A DNA stretch of 64,000 nucleotides, taken from contig NZ_VYXP01000005.1 of assembly GCF_008725655.1 (NCBI RefSeq), positions 124,001-188,000 on the forward strand. The letters are read 5' to 3'. This DNA is from Marinihelvus fidelis (lineage in GTDB: Bacteria > Pseudomonadota > Gammaproteobacteria > Xanthomonadales > SZUA-36). The translations under genes and the position numbers were made by a program. Each line of letters begins with the position of its first letter. Positions within the stretch are counted from its first letter, which is position 1. Under the pieces are notes generated by a model. The model did no database searches. It worked only from the letters and a program-made list of their open reading frames with translations, and had not been told where the DNA came from. Below, in pieces: positions 34,087-43,360 of the stretch.

Positions 34087-34713
34087 ATGTTTGACGCTAA
34101 CGACATTGACTGGGACAAGGGCGACGGCCTGGTGCCCGCCGTGGTGCAGCACGCCTTCGACGGCCGCGTGCTGATGCTGGGCTACATGAACCGCGAGTCC
34201 CTGGCCGTGACCCTCGACAGCGGCCGGGTCAGCTTCTGGTCGCGGAGCCGGGGCAAGCCGTGGACCAAGGGCGAAACCTCTGGCAACGTCCTCGAACTGG
34301 TTGACATCAGCGTTGATTGTGACGCCGACACGCTGCTGGTGCGGGCGCGCCCGAAGGGCCCGACCTGTCACCTTGGCGACGACAGCTGTTTCGACGGCCG
34401 CGCGCTGGCCGGCGCCGCAACGACTGGGCCCGGACTGGGCTTCCTGGCCGCGCTGGACCGCCTGGTCGAAGCCCGCGAGCGCGAGCGGCCAGAAGGCAGC
34501 TACACCACCCGCCTGTTCGAGGCCGGCACCAAGCGTGTGGCGCAGAAAGTGGGCGAAGAAGGCGTCGAGACGGCGCTGGCCGCCGCCGCGGGTGACCGGG
34601 ATGAACTGCTGGATGAATCCGCCGACCTGCTCTATCACCTGCTGGTGCTGCTGCGCTGCCGCGACGCCAGCCTGCAGGACGTGGTCACCCGGCTTGCCGC
34701 CAGGCACGGCTGA
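34087..34713 (+). CDS. hisI: Bifunctional PR-AMP cyclohydrolase/PR-ATP diphosphatase HisIE
   Basis: A 208-residue fusion. The N-terminal HisI domain has GYMNRESL, FWSRSRGKPWTKGETSGN and DCDADTLL (metal sites); the C-terminal HisE domain has SYTTRLFEAGTKRVAQKVGE and DLLYHLLVLL. It is the last gene of the operon, closed by a hairpin shared with the convergent cytochrome gene. Confidence 0.96.
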   Translation: MFDANDIDWDKGDGLVPAVVQHAFDGRVLMLGYMNRESLAVTLDSGRVSFWSRSRGKPWTKGETSGNVLELVDISVDCDADTLLVRARPKGPTCHLGDDSCFDGRALAGAATTGPGLGFLAALDRLVEARERERPEGSYTTRLFEAGTKRVAQKVGEEGVETALAAAAGDRDELLDESADLLYHLLVLLRCRDASLQDVVTRLAARHG

Positions 34714-34715
34714 GG

Positions 34716-34736
34716 CGCCAGGGTCACTGCCTGGCG
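34716..34736. terminator. Hairpin between convergent hisI and cytochrome genes
   Basis: CGCCAGG (34716-34722) pairs perfectly with CCTGGCG (34730-34736) over a 7-base loop, three bases after the hisI stop. There is no U-run on either strand, so it may act only as a weak or Rho-assisted end. Confidence 0.4.
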
Positions 34737-34737
34737 G

Positions 34738-35628
34738 TCAGTCGGTGATCGACTTGAGGTAGGCCGCGATCGCCTGGCGGTCTTCCTCACTGAGCTTGGC
34801 CATGTTCTCCTGCACCGCGACCATGTCGCCGCCAACGATGTCGTAGTCGGGGTCGACGCCGGTTTCCAGGTAATACGCCAGGTCGCCGGCCGACCAGCCG
34901 CCGATACCGTCAGAAGTGCCGGTGATATCCGGGGCCCGGCCCTCGCCGGCGGGCAACGGCGCGCCCTGCAGCCAGCGGGCCGGATCCATGGCCATGGCGA
35001 CATTGCGCGGCGTGTGACACTCGCCGCAATGACCCAGTCCTTCCACCAGGCTGCGCCCAAGCTCGATCTGGACCTCGTCGGCGGCGACATCGCGCACCGG
35101 CTGGTCATCCAGGAACAGTCGCTTCCAGGCGCCGATGGGTCGCCGCCAGCCGTAAGGGAAATCCAGTTCATGCGCCGGCGCCCGGCCCTCAACCGCGGGC
35201 AGGCTGTCGAGCCAGGCCTTCAGGTCCAGCAGGTCCATGGTGTCTGCGCGTGCGTAGGAGGTGTAGGGAAACGCCGGGTAGTAATGACGGCCGTCCGGTG
35301 ACAGGCCGCGGCGCATGGCGTTGACGAACTCCAGGTCCGTCCACGCGCCGATGCCATCCTCGGGGTGAGACGAGATATTCGGCACATGAAAGGTGCCGGC
35401 CGGGGTAGCCATGACCAGCCCGCCGCCCAGCTCCTGGGCCGCCGGCTTGCCGCCATCACGCACCGTGCCATGGCACGAAGCGCACCCACCGGCATGGAAG
35501 GCGCGCTCGCCATTGGCAAGACTGGCGCGATGCTCAGGCAGGTCGGCGGCCGACAGCGGCAACGGCCGCGTCAGCCACCAGAACGCCAGCGCGGCCAGCG
35601 CCAGCCCCAGGATCAGCCAGCGAAGCAT
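34738..35628 (-). CDS. Membrane-anchored dihaem cytochrome c
   Basis: A 296-residue protein with an N-terminal membrane anchor (residues about 4-22) and two cytochrome c domains, with haem motifs CASCH and CGECH. RRGLSPDGRHYYPAFPYTSY resembles the cytochrome subunits of membrane alcohol/aldehyde/gluconate dehydrogenases. No dehydrogenase subunit is adjacent, so the electron donor is unknown. It is preceded by the cytochrome c' gene (15-base gap), probably co-transcribed. Confidence 0.85.
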   Translation of the reverse strand: MLRWLILGLALAALAFWWLTRPLPLSAADLPEHRASLANGERAFHAGGCASCHGTVRDGGKPAAQELGGGLVMATPAGTFHVPNISSHPEDGIGAWTDLEFVNAMRRGLSPDGRHYYPAFPYTSYARADTMDLLDLKAWLDSLPAVEGRAPAHELDFPYGWRRPIGAWKRLFLDDQPVRDVAADEVQIELGRSLVEGLGHCGECHTPRNVAMAMDPARWLQGAPLPAGEGRAPDITGTSDGIGGWSAGDLAYYLETGVDPDYDIVGGDMVAVQENMAKLSEEDRQAIAAYLKSITD

Positions 35629-35643
35629 GCTCTCAGCCCGCGA

Positions 35644-36090
35644 TCAGTCCTTCTCGACGCGGTAGTCGTCGTGGCAGCCCTTACAGGTTTTCAGAATGTT
35701 GTTCAGCGAAAACTTCAGTCCTTCAACACTGTGTGGGTTCGCCTGGATGGTCGTGGACACCATGTGATTGTACTCACCCAGCGCGTCGCGGAACCCGTCC
35801 GGGTCGCTCCAGATGGTGGACTTGGCCTCGGTGTCGTGGCCGGTCTCGCTGCCCGGCGGGAACAGGTCGCCGAACTGCTTGCCGGTTTCCGCGAAGACCG
35901 CCAGGCTCTTGCGCATGGTCACGACATCGAAATCGATCTCGCCCTTGGTCATGCCCATCAGCGGCTTCAGGGCTTCGCGCGTCTGCTTCATCAGCTCCTG
36001 GCGCTGCTCGATCGGGTCTTCGGTATCGGCAAATGCGGCCGCGGCCAGTAGTGTCGTGGCCGCCAACGTGGCGATCAGGGCGTTCTTCAT
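35644..36090 (-). CDS. Cytochrome c'
   Basis: A 148-residue periplasmic four-helix-bundle cytochrome: signal peptide ending AAAFAD, then helices with RQELMKQTREALKPL and a C-terminal haem motif CKGCHDDYR. Cytochromes c' bind nitric oxide and help NO resistance. The protein heads a two-gene transcript with the dihaem cytochrome. Promoter elements are seen upstream. Confidence 0.9.
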   Translation of the reverse strand: MKNALIATLAATTLLAAAAFADTEDPIEQRQELMKQTREALKPLMGMTKGEIDFDVVTMRKSLAVFAETGKQFGDLFPPGSETGHDTEAKSTIWSDPDGFRDALGEYNHMVSTTIQANPHSVEGLKFSLNNILKTCKGCHDDYRVEKD

Positions 36091-36128
36091 CGGGAAACGT
36101 CTCCGGTCATGGAAAGTGGCAAGCCACC

Positions 36129-36157
36129 ACTGTAGTCAATACGGCAATGGCTTGAAA
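36129..36157 (-). promoter_or_regulatory. Sigma70-like promoter of the cytochrome c' gene
   Basis: On the minus strand TTTCAA (36157-36152) and TACAGT (36134-36129) are spaced by 17 bases, about 40 bases before the start codon. Confidence 0.45.
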
Positions 36158-36197
36158 GACTGTTGTCGAAATTCGGTGTCGGCGGCATCATGACCCC

Positions 36198-36716
36198 ATG
36201 AACACCGCGACCGCCTCCGCGCCCCAGGGCACGGCCTTTCACATCCGACCCATGACCCCGGGCGACAGTTCCGCCGTCGCCGCGATTATTCGTTCGGTTA
36301 TGACCGAATTCGGCGCCGTCGGCACCGGGTTTTCGATCGAGGACCCGGAAGTCGATGACATGTACTCGGCCTATCCCGCCCCCGCGGCCGGATTCTGGGT
36401 GGTCGAGCGCGATGGCAGGGTCGCCGGTTGCGGTGGGTTCGCCGCGCTGGTGGGCGGCGATGCCGACACCTGCGAGCTGCGGAAGATGTACTTCATGCCG
36501 GAACTGCGCGGCCTGGGTGCCGGGCACGCGCTGATGGAAATAGTCCTGGATGCGGCCGCGTCGGCCGGCTACCGGCGCATCTACCTGGAAACGCTGGCGT
36601 CGATGGAGGCCGCCCGGGCCCTGTACACCCGCCACGGTTTCGAGCCGCTGGACGGACCGCTGGGCTGCACCGGCCACGGCGCCTGCAACGCTTTCATGGC
36701 GCGTCCGCTGGGCTGA
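36198..36716 (+). CDS. GNAT-family N-acetyltransferase
   Basis: A 172-residue acetyltransferase. The acetyl-CoA-binding motif is ELRGLGAGHALMEIVLDAA, preceded by ELRKMYFMPE, with a C-terminal LYTRHGFEPLDGP strand typical of small-molecule GNATs. The substrate cannot be told. It is divergent from the cytochrome c' gene and convergent with the DUF885 lipoprotein gene, one base apart. Confidence 0.87.
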   Translation: MNTATASAPQGTAFHIRPMTPGDSSAVAAIIRSVMTEFGAVGTGFSIEDPEVDDMYSAYPAPAAGFWVVERDGRVAGCGGFAALVGGDADTCELRKMYFMPELRGLGAGHALMEIVLDAAASAGYRRIYLETLASMEAARALYTRHGFEPLDGPLGCTGHGACNAFMARPLG

Positions 36717-36717
36717 G

Positions 36718-39105
36718 TTACCAGAGCGAGTTGCCGCAGCCCTTCAGCAGCGCGTTGCCCAGCTCGACCTCGACCCGCAGTTGGTACTCGATATCCGCCA
36801 TGGTGTCCGCGCACGGGCCATCACCGACGCGCACCTCGACCGGCTGGCCATCGACTTCACCCCGGTAGCGCTCGAAACCGCCAACATCTTCCGGCGAACT
36901 GGCATTGAAACGATGCTCGGTGGACTCGTAGCCCGTGGTCAGCACGGCAGGACGATCCTCGAACAGCTCCAGCGTCCACGGCGGCTCGTTGCCCTGGGCG
37001 CGCATCGTGACCCCACGCAGGCGCGCGTCTTCCCAAAGCGTGGCCTGCGGATCGACAACGCACCGGGTGCTTACGCCGCGCATCGTCAGCGTGGCCTCGC
37101 GGCCCTTGTTCCAGAATTCCACGCCTTCGGCTTCGTAGCGTGCGCCCGAGGCGGAACGCGCTCGCTCCAGTTCGTAGGACGCCGCCGGCAGGATCAGCCA
37201 CAGGCCGGGGTCCTGCTCGCTGGTCACCACGTGGCGGCCGTCTTCGCACAGCCAGGCCCAGTTGTGGCGGTCACCCTCGATGTCGACCGGCGGCAACAGC
37301 GCCGCGGACAGGTCGGGGAACAGCGCCCGCGGCGACGACTCGCCCATCATCTGCTGGCGCACCAACGGGATGGGCGGGCCACCATACGACAGGAAGGTAT
37401 CGTGGAACTCGCGCCAGGCCTGGCGACCGCCGCGCTCCGCGGTCCAGTCGTCACGCAGTCGCTTGATCAGCAACTTGCCCATCGTGTAGTTCAGGTAGGC
37501 CGGGTCATAGGTGCCGCGCGCCGCCTGCTGGATGGCCGTGCCCTCGGACTGGTAGGCCTCGTCCATGAAGAAGCGCTGCGCCTCGGCCACCGACCAGCCC
37601 TTCGTGTGCAGGCCGATGGACGCCAGGAATCGGGCGTCACGCAACAGCGCGTTGCTGAGCTGGCCGATGCGGGTTTCGGCGTCGGCGCCGCGCAGGCCGG
37701 CTTCCAGCATCATCTCCTCGGTGTAGTGGGCCCAGCCCTCGCCGAAGGCGTAGCTGACGAAGGCACGGCCAAAAATCCATTCCGCGCGGTTGGCGTGCAT
37801 GAAGTTCAGGAAATGCCCCGGCCAGACCTCGTGCACCGAGGTGAACAGCAGGTCGGACTCGCCCGGCAGGTAGTCATGCTGCACCTGCTGTGACCACGCC
37901 GGGTTGGGCGGAGAGATGTAGTAGACCGAGGGCTGGTTCTCCTCCCAGGGCCCGGGAATATTGATGTAGGCCGAGTTCGAGCGCGCGTACGGCGGCGCCT
38001 CGGCCACCAGCGCTTCTTCCTCGCCGGGGATGGTCACCAGGTCCTGCTCCACCAGGAAGGCGCGGGTTTCGACCAGTTGCTCGCGGGCGGCCACCACGGG
38101 GCCGGCTTCGGGCTTGCGGTCGGACATACGCGCCATGCAGTCGGCAATACCCTCGCCAGGCGCGAACTCGGCACAGGCCTGTTCCAGCGCACGCAGGTTG
38201 CGGGCCATGTCGGCGCGGCCGATGGCCTCCAGCTCGTCCAGCGGGATGTCGACGCGCTCGGTGTCCCACAGCATCTGGCGGTACAGGTCAGGGCCCAGCG
38301 CATAGCGGTCATCGGCGATGTTGCGGCCGTATTCGAGCCAGTCCACGACGCCGCGCATGGCCTCGATCGCCTCGGCGTTGGCCGCCTTGAAGCGGGCCCG
38401 CAGCGCGTCGTCGCCCACACCAATCCAGATGTCGGGCACATCGTTCTCGAAATAGTCCGCGTAGCCGCCAAAGGCGTCGATGCCCAACTGCAGCCACGGC
38501 GCCGGCATCGGCAGGCGCAGGTTCATGCGGATGTAGCGCACCGCATCGGGCAGGTTTTCCAGGTAGGTGGTGAAGGCCGCCATGCGCTCTTCCGCCGGGG
38601 CGTAATCCAGCGTGATGTACGGACTGGGGTCCAGCGAATCGTTCATCCAGCCGATGTAGAACTGCGGGTTGCGGTACGGCCAGCGCGCCTTTTCCAGCCA
38701 GAACAGGTCGTGATCGATGCGCGACACGAAATACTCGCGCTGGTACTGCTGGCGATCACTGAGGCTGTTGTCGGCGAAGGCCAGGGCGTCGGCGCGCGCG
38801 GTCTTCAGCCGCGCCGCTTCGGCCTGCAGGCCTTCCGGACTCCAGTCCGGCAGCTGGCCGTCAAATTCATGCCGGCCCTGCAGCACCGCCCACGCGGGAT
38901 GCGCGACCATGTGGGCCTCGATCTGTTGCTCCACGAACGTATCCCACTTGGGGTTGGCCCTGTCAGCCGCTGGAGGCTGGGTCGCCGGTGCCGGTTTCGC
39001 CGCCGGGGTGGCAGCGGACGGGTTATTCGTGGTCTCGGGTTCACCGCCACAGGCGGCAAGGGCGATGGCGGCCAGCAGGCCGACCAGGCGTGATCGATGT
39101 GTCAT
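36718..39105 (-). CDS. DUF885 family lipoprotein, putative metallopeptidase
   Basis: A 795-residue protein with a lipoprotein signal (LAAIALAACGG), a Pro/Ala-rich linker and a DUF885 catalytic domain. The zinc motif is SVHEVWPGHFLNF (HExxxGH) and the second region is SYAFGEGWAHYTEEMM. It is about 200 residues longer than the paralogue at 20.5 kb, with an extra C-terminal beta-rich region of unknown role. It probably acts as an envelope peptidase. Confidence 0.83.
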   Translation of the reverse strand: MTHRSRLVGLLAAIALAACGGEPETTNNPSAATPAAKPAPATQPPAADRANPKWDTFVEQQIEAHMVAHPAWAVLQGRHEFDGQLPDWSPEGLQAEAARLKTARADALAFADNSLSDRQQYQREYFVSRIDHDLFWLEKARWPYRNPQFYIGWMNDSLDPSPYITLDYAPAEERMAAFTTYLENLPDAVRYIRMNLRLPMPAPWLQLGIDAFGGYADYFENDVPDIWIGVGDDALRARFKAANAEAIEAMRGVVDWLEYGRNIADDRYALGPDLYRQMLWDTERVDIPLDELEAIGRADMARNLRALEQACAEFAPGEGIADCMARMSDRKPEAGPVVAAREQLVETRAFLVEQDLVTIPGEEEALVAEAPPYARSNSAYINIPGPWEENQPSVYYISPPNPAWSQQVQHDYLPGESDLLFTSVHEVWPGHFLNFMHANRAEWIFGRAFVSYAFGEGWAHYTEEMMLEAGLRGADAETRIGQLSNALLRDARFLASIGLHTKGWSVAEAQRFFMDEAYQSEGTAIQQAARGTYDPAYLNYTMGKLLIKRLRDDWTAERGGRQAWREFHDTFLSYGGPPIPLVRQQMMGESSPRALFPDLSAALLPPVDIEGDRHNWAWLCEDGRHVVTSEQDPGLWLILPAASYELERARSASGARYEAEGVEFWNKGREATLTMRGVSTRCVVDPQATLWEDARLRGVTMRAQGNEPPWTLELFEDRPAVLTTGYESTEHRFNASSPEDVGGFERYRGEVDGQPVEVRVGDGPCADTMADIEYQLRVEVELGNALLKGCGNSLW

Positions 39106-39164
39106 TCAGGATGCCAGTCGTTGAACGAGGCCAACGATTCTAACAGGCTGTTCGCTGTGCGACG

Positions 39165-39845
39165 ATGGCGATCATGAACCCGGTTGCCGCCACCCTTCGC
39201 GTCGAACCCATGCCAGCCGAAAACCTGTTGCCCGGCGCACCTGGCGGCACGTTCGGATGGCGGCTTTACGCCGGCAACCTGCCGCTCGCGCTGGTACTGC
39301 TCTCGCTGCGCCAGGGCTGGCCGCTGCGACAGGCCCTGGCCGGGCTGGATGACGAACAGCAGGCCCGTGCCGCCAGCCTGGGCGCGCCCGGGCGGCGCCA
39401 GGAATACATCATCAGCCGCCGCATGGCGCAGTCGCTACGCGCAATGGCCGGCTCACTGCCTCCGCGCACTGGCACCTGGCGCCGCGGAATCAGCCATTGC
39501 CGCCAATGGGTGGGCGTGGCGCTCAGTGCCGGTGACGCGCTGGGGTTCGATATCGAGTGCCGCGCGCCTCGGGCCGTGGCGCCGGTGGCCGAGCGGCTGG
39601 GCTGGCCGGGGGAATGGGCGGCGACACGAAGCGGCTGCCTGCATGGCTGGACGGCCTGGGAGGCGTGGTGCAAGCTGCGCGGCGGCTCGGTGCTCGACCC
39701 ACCCGGCGCCGGCTACGCGCGGGTCATCGACCAGCTGGGTTCGCCGTCGCGGATGACGGCGCGTTGGATCGACGCGAACGCCTGGGTTGCCGGCGAAATG
39801 GAAGGCGCGCGCTTTTGCCTGGCCGTCCGGCCAACCACGCGGTGA
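39165..39845 (+). CDS. 4'-Phosphopantetheinyl transferase superfamily protein
   Basis: A 226-residue protein with the Sfp/AcpT signatures: SHCRQWVGVALS, GFDIECRAPRA (metal Asp/Glu) and the WTAWEAWCKLRGG helix (W-x-x-EA-x-x-K). It would load the pantetheine arm onto the two ACPs of the pigment locus. The rest is divergent from known members. It stands at the edge of the cluster, convergent with the ketosynthase gene. Start may be the ATG at 39165 or 39174. Confidence 0.82.
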   Translation: MAIMNPVAATLRVEPMPAENLLPGAPGGTFGWRLYAGNLPLALVLLSLRQGWPLRQALAGLDDEQQARAASLGAPGRRQEYIISRRMAQSLRAMAGSLPPRTGTWRRGISHCRQWVGVALSAGDALGFDIECRAPRAVAPVAERLGWPGEWAATRSGCLHGWTAWEAWCKLRGGSVLDPPGAGYARVIDQLGSPSRMTARWIDANAWVAGEMEGARFCLAVRPTTR

Positions 39846-39851
39846 CCGCGG

Positions 39852-41075
39852 TCAGACCTGACCCAGCACCAGGGAAGTATTGATCCCACCGAAGGCGAAG
39901 TTGTTGCTGACGATGACATCAGTTCGCAGCTCGCGCGGCTCGCCACGAATGTAATCAAGCCGGCCGCAGTCGGTGTCGACGTCTTCAAGGTTCAGGTTGG
40001 GGGCAAACCAGCCGTCATTCATCATCATGATCGACCACCAGGCCTCCATGGCCCCGCAGGCCCCCAGCGTGTGGCCCACGTAGCCCTTCAGCGACGACAC
40101 CGGGACCTGGCTGCCGAACACCCGCTCCGTGGCCTGGCTCTCGGCGATATCACCCTGGCGGGTGGCCGTGCCGTGGGCGCAGACATAGCCGACCCTTCCC
40201 GCTTCGATGCCGGCATCCGCGAGCGCCATTTCCATGACATCACCCATGGTCTCGCTGGTCGGGCGGGTGACGTGGTTGCCATCGGAATTGGTCGCAAAGC
40301 CCTTGATCTCGGCCAGGATGTGGGCGCCGCGCGCCTGGGCATGCTCCAGCGATTCCAGCACCAGCGTCGTGGCGCCCTCGCCGATGACCAGGCCATCGCG
40401 GTCGCGGTCGAACGGCCGCGGCGTGCGCTCCGGCTCGTCGTTGCGCGTGCTGGTGGCGTAGAGAATGTCGAACACGCCGGCCTGCGACGCACAGATCTCC
40501 TCGCTGCCGCCGGCAATCATCAGGTCCTGCAGGCCGTACTTGATGGCTTCATAGGCGTAGCCGATGCCCTGGCTGCCGGCCGTGCAGGCGCTGGTGGTGG
40601 GGATAACACGGCCGCGGGTGCCGAAGAAAATGCCGATATTCGCCGCCGCCGTGTGGCTCATCAGCCGCACGTAGGTCGTGGCGTTGACGCCGCGGGCGCT
40701 CTTGCCGTGTACCAGCGGCACCATCTCCGCCGCCGCGTCCGGGCTGCCGGCCGACGAGCCATAGGCCACGCCCATGCGCCCTGAACGAACCACCGGGTCA
40801 TCGAGCAGGCCGGCGCTGTCCAGCGCCATCTCAGTGGCCCGCACCGCCAGCTTGGCGTTGCGACCCATGGTGCGGGTCCGCACGCGGGTGTAATGATCGG
40901 GCAGCTCGAAACCTTCGATGGGTGCACCCAACCGGGTGTTCAGGCTCTCGATATCGCGCCAGGCTTCCATGTAGCGCACGGCGTTCCGGCACTCGGCCAG
41001 GCGCTCGCGAATCGATGGCCAGTTGTCACCCAGCGCGGTGATGCCGCCGGCGCCGGTCACTACCACCCGGCGCAT
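39852..41075 (-). CDS. FabF-type beta-ketoacyl-ACP synthase (aryl polyene)
   Basis: A 407-residue ketosynthase with the full Cys-His-His triad: TTSACTAGSQG, CAHGTATRQGD and VGHTLGACGA. This elongating type corresponds to ApeO of aryl-polyene loci. It is the last gene of an eight-gene minus-strand transcript. The ATG at 41075 overlaps the ketoreductase stop (TGATG); a GTG two codons upstream is the alternative. Confidence 0.9.
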   Translation of the reverse strand: MRRVVVTGAGGITALGDNWPSIRERLAECRNAVRYMEAWRDIESLNTRLGAPIEGFELPDHYTRVRTRTMGRNAKLAVRATEMALDSAGLLDDPVVRSGRMGVAYGSSAGSPDAAAEMVPLVHGKSARGVNATTYVRLMSHTAAANIGIFFGTRGRVIPTTSACTAGSQGIGYAYEAIKYGLQDLMIAGGSEEICASQAGVFDILYATSTRNDEPERTPRPFDRDRDGLVIGEGATTLVLESLEHAQARGAHILAEIKGFATNSDGNHVTRPTSETMGDVMEMALADAGIEAGRVGYVCAHGTATRQGDIAESQATERVFGSQVPVSSLKGYVGHTLGACGAMEAWWSIMMMNDGWFAPNLNLEDVDTDCGRLDYIRGEPRELRTDVIVSNNFAFGGINTSLVLGQV

Positions 41076-41812
41076 CAGCACAGCCCCCCGTTCACGCCAA
41101 TCACCTGGCGGGTGATGTAAGCGGCGCCGGGGCTGAGCAGGAAGCGCACCAGTTCGGCGACTTCTTCGGGCGCACCCGCGCGGCCCGCGGGGCAGGCCTT
41201 GAGGATTTCGTCCATCGGCGCGTCCCGGGTCATATCGGTTTCAATCACGCCGGGCGCGACGCAGTTGACGGTGATGCGGCGGCTGGCCAGTTCCACGGCC
41301 AGCGCCTTGGTAGCGCCGATGATGCCGGCCTTCGAGGCGCTGTAGTTCACCTGGCCGCGGTTGCCGATCAGCCCGGAAACCGACGACAGCGTGATGATAC
41401 GGCCCGGCTTGCGCGTCCGCACGAAGGGCATGATCAATGGATGCAGCACGTTGTAGAACCCACCCAGGTTGGTATCGACCACGGCGTCCCAGTCCTCGCC
41501 GCTGAGCATGGGGAAGGCGCCGTCGCGGGCGATGCCGGAATTCAGCACCACGCCGTAGTACATGCCGTGGGCCTCGATGTCGGCTTCCAGCACCTGGCGC
41601 GCGGCATCACGGTCACCCACGTCAAACTGCAGCACCCGCGCGGAGGCACCCAGTGCGGCGCAGTCGGCGGCCACGGCATCGGCGGCGTCGCGGTTGCCCA
41701 GGCAGTGCACCACCGGGTCATAGCCATGGCCGGCCAGGTCCAGCGCGATGGCGCGGCCAATGCCCCGGCTGGAGCCGGTCACCAGAACGGCTTGGCGGTT
41801 GTCTTCGGTCAT
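41075..41812 (-). CDS. 3-Ketoacyl-ACP reductase (FabG-like)
   Basis: A 245-residue short-chain dehydrogenase. The cofactor motif is VTGSSRGIGRAIAL, the catalytic set is in LSSVSGLIGNRGQVNYSASK (Ser, Tyr, Lys), and PGVIETDM follows. It would be the ApeQ-type ketoreductase of polyene extension. The start overlaps the dehydratase stop by ATGA. Confidence 0.92.
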   Translation of the reverse strand: MTEDNRQAVLVTGSSRGIGRAIALDLAGHGYDPVVHCLGNRDAADAVAADCAALGASARVLQFDVGDRDAARQVLEADIEAHGMYYGVVLNSGIARDGAFPMLSGEDWDAVVDTNLGGFYNVLHPLIMPFVRTRKPGRIITLSSVSGLIGNRGQVNYSASKAGIIGATKALAVELASRRITVNCVAPGVIETDMTRDAPMDEILKACPAGRAGAPEEVAELVRFLLSPGAAYITRQVIGVNGGLC

Positions 41813-42231
41813 GCGGTCTCCGGGGGCTGCCGGTACAGGGTGACGCGGCAGCCGGCCTCGATATCGTGGTTGAGCAGGCGGCCATCGTACGCCGCCATGC
41901 CACCGGGGTCCATGAAGGCTTCCTCGACCTCGATCTCCAGCACCGTGCCGGCTTCGATCCATGACCGGCTGGCCTCGAAGCGACGCGTGCCCAGCAGCAG
42001 CCCGCGCGGCTCCGGATCACCATCCACCCGGGCGTCATGGCCGGCAACGATACCCACGCTCTGCGCGAACAGCTCGATGAGCACCCAGGCCGGCCAACCC
42101 CGGTCGGGGTCATAGAACGGCCTGTCGCCGTCGGCCGTTACCCGCGTTCGGGCATAGCCCCGGCGCACGTCGAGGATCTCGTCGATCATCAGGATGCGAC
42201 CGCGCAGCGGCAGGAAATCGCGTGGCTTCAC
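41809..42231 (-). CDS. ApeP-type hotdog dehydratase
   Basis: A 140-residue hotdog-fold protein. FLPLRGRILMIDEIL, then WVLIELFAQSVGIVAGHDAR and LLLGTRRF, match the ApeP/FabA-like 3-hydroxyacyl-ACP dehydratases of aryl-polyene clusters; the usual active-site His of FabZ is not in the same place. It would act with the second hotdog protein (42968-43360). Overlaps both neighbours by four bases. Confidence 0.85.
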   Translation of the reverse strand: MKPRDFLPLRGRILMIDEILDVRRGYARTRVTADGDRPFYDPDRGWPAWVLIELFAQSVGIVAGHDARVDGDPEPRGLLLGTRRFEASRSWIEAGTVLEIEVEEAFMDPGGMAAYDGRLLNHDIEAGCRVTLYRQPPETA

Positions 42232-42971
42232 GGCTGTCCCCGCAGCCGCCGCCAGGCCAGCATCGGCGATCGCAGCAGCATGCCGATCACCAGCCGGGTG
42301 TGGGCCAGCGTCATGACCACGTTGTCACGCAGGTAATGGAAGTGGGAGACGCCGTCTTCCGGATAGACCACGCGGGTGGGCACAAAGCGCATTGGCAGCC
42401 CCGCCCAGCTGGCCAGCACCAGTACCTCGACGTCGAAGTCCATGCGCCGGCCGGGCCGGTGGCGGTCCAGCAGCGGCACCACCCGGGCCAGCGGATACAC
42501 GCGAAAGCCGCACATGGCGTCGGGCACCTGGCGCGACCAGGTTTCCAGCACCACCAGGCCGTTGGTCAGCTTGCGGCCCCAGCGCCGGGACGCCGGGATA
42601 TCGTCACCAAACACCGGCCGGCCGCAGATCATCGCCTCCGGCGCCTCCGCGCTGGTGGCCAGCAGCGTGCCGATATCGCCCAGGTCATGCTGGCCGTCGG
42701 CATCGACCTGCAGTGCATGGCTGTAGCCCCGGTCCAGCGCGACCCGCAGACCGGTCATCACGGCCCCGCCCTTGCCCTGGTTCTCTTCGTGCAGCGCCAC
42801 GTGAAAACCCAGGTTTTTGCCCAGGGCGACAATCGCCTGGCGCTGTTCAGCGTCACTACCGTCATCGACAACGATCAATGGCAGGCCAGTGTCCAGCAGG
42901 CGCGGCGCCAGCTTTTCAAACAGCGCCGCGTGGTTGTAGTGCGGCACGACGATGGCGTAGCGGTAGGTCAT
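42228..42971 (-). CDS. Family 2 glycosyltransferase
   Basis: A 247-residue cytosolic glycosyltransferase of the GT2 dolichyl-phosphate-mannose-synthase-like group: IVVPHYNH, IVVDDGSDAEQ, KGGAVMTGLRVAL and the metal motif DADGQHD. In aryl-polyene loci such enzymes are thought to add a sugar between lipid and polyene. The ATG at 42971 overlaps the preceding stop. Confidence 0.9.
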   Translation of the reverse strand: MTYRYAIVVPHYNHAALFEKLAPRLLDTGLPLIVVDDGSDAEQRQAIVALGKNLGFHVALHEENQGKGGAVMTGLRVALDRGYSHALQVDADGQHDLGDIGTLLATSAEAPEAMICGRPVFGDDIPASRRWGRKLTNGLVVLETWSRQVPDAMCGFRVYPLARVVPLLDRHRPGRRMDFDVEVLVLASWAGLPMRFVPTRVVYPEDGVSHFHYLRDNVVMTLAHTRLVIGMLLRSPMLAWRRLRGQP

Positions 42972-43360
42972 GAAAAACCCACCTTGCCACTGGAACACGG
43001 GCCGTCGGGGCCGTCGAAACCGAACCGCACGGCCACCGCGCCGGCCCCACCGACACGCTGCAGGCGCAGGGTGAGCTCGCTGCCGGGCAGCACGGGCTGG
43101 CGAAACTTGAGGTTATCCACCCGCGGCGCGCCGCCCAGCACGGGCCAGGCCGCGCGTGCGAACGCCACCGCCCAGTGCAGCTGGACCACGCCGGGCAGCA
43201 CCGGGTTACCCGGGAAATGGCCCTCGAACCACGTGTTTCCGGGGTCGACCCGCAGTGCCAGCACCACATCATCCGCGCCACCCGGTTCGGCGCCGCAAAC
43301 AATGGGCCAGCCATCGCCGAGCGGCCACAGCGGGTTCACCGTTCGGGTCGAATCAGTCAT
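42968..43360 (-). CDS. ApeI-type hotdog dehydratase
   Basis: A 130-residue FabZ-like protein, shown by HFPGNPVLPGVVQLHWA, including the catalytic His, and KFRQPVLPGSELTL. In aryl-polyene synthesis ApeI and ApeP form the dehydratase pair. The start at 43360 overlaps the membrane protein gene by eight bases. Confidence 0.88.
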   Translation of the reverse strand: MTDSTRTVNPLWPLGDGWPIVCGAEPGGADDVVLALRVDPGNTWFEGHFPGNPVLPGVVQLHWAVAFARAAWPVLGGAPRVDNLKFRQPVLPGSELTLRLQRVGGAGAVAVRFGFDGPDGPCSSGKVGFS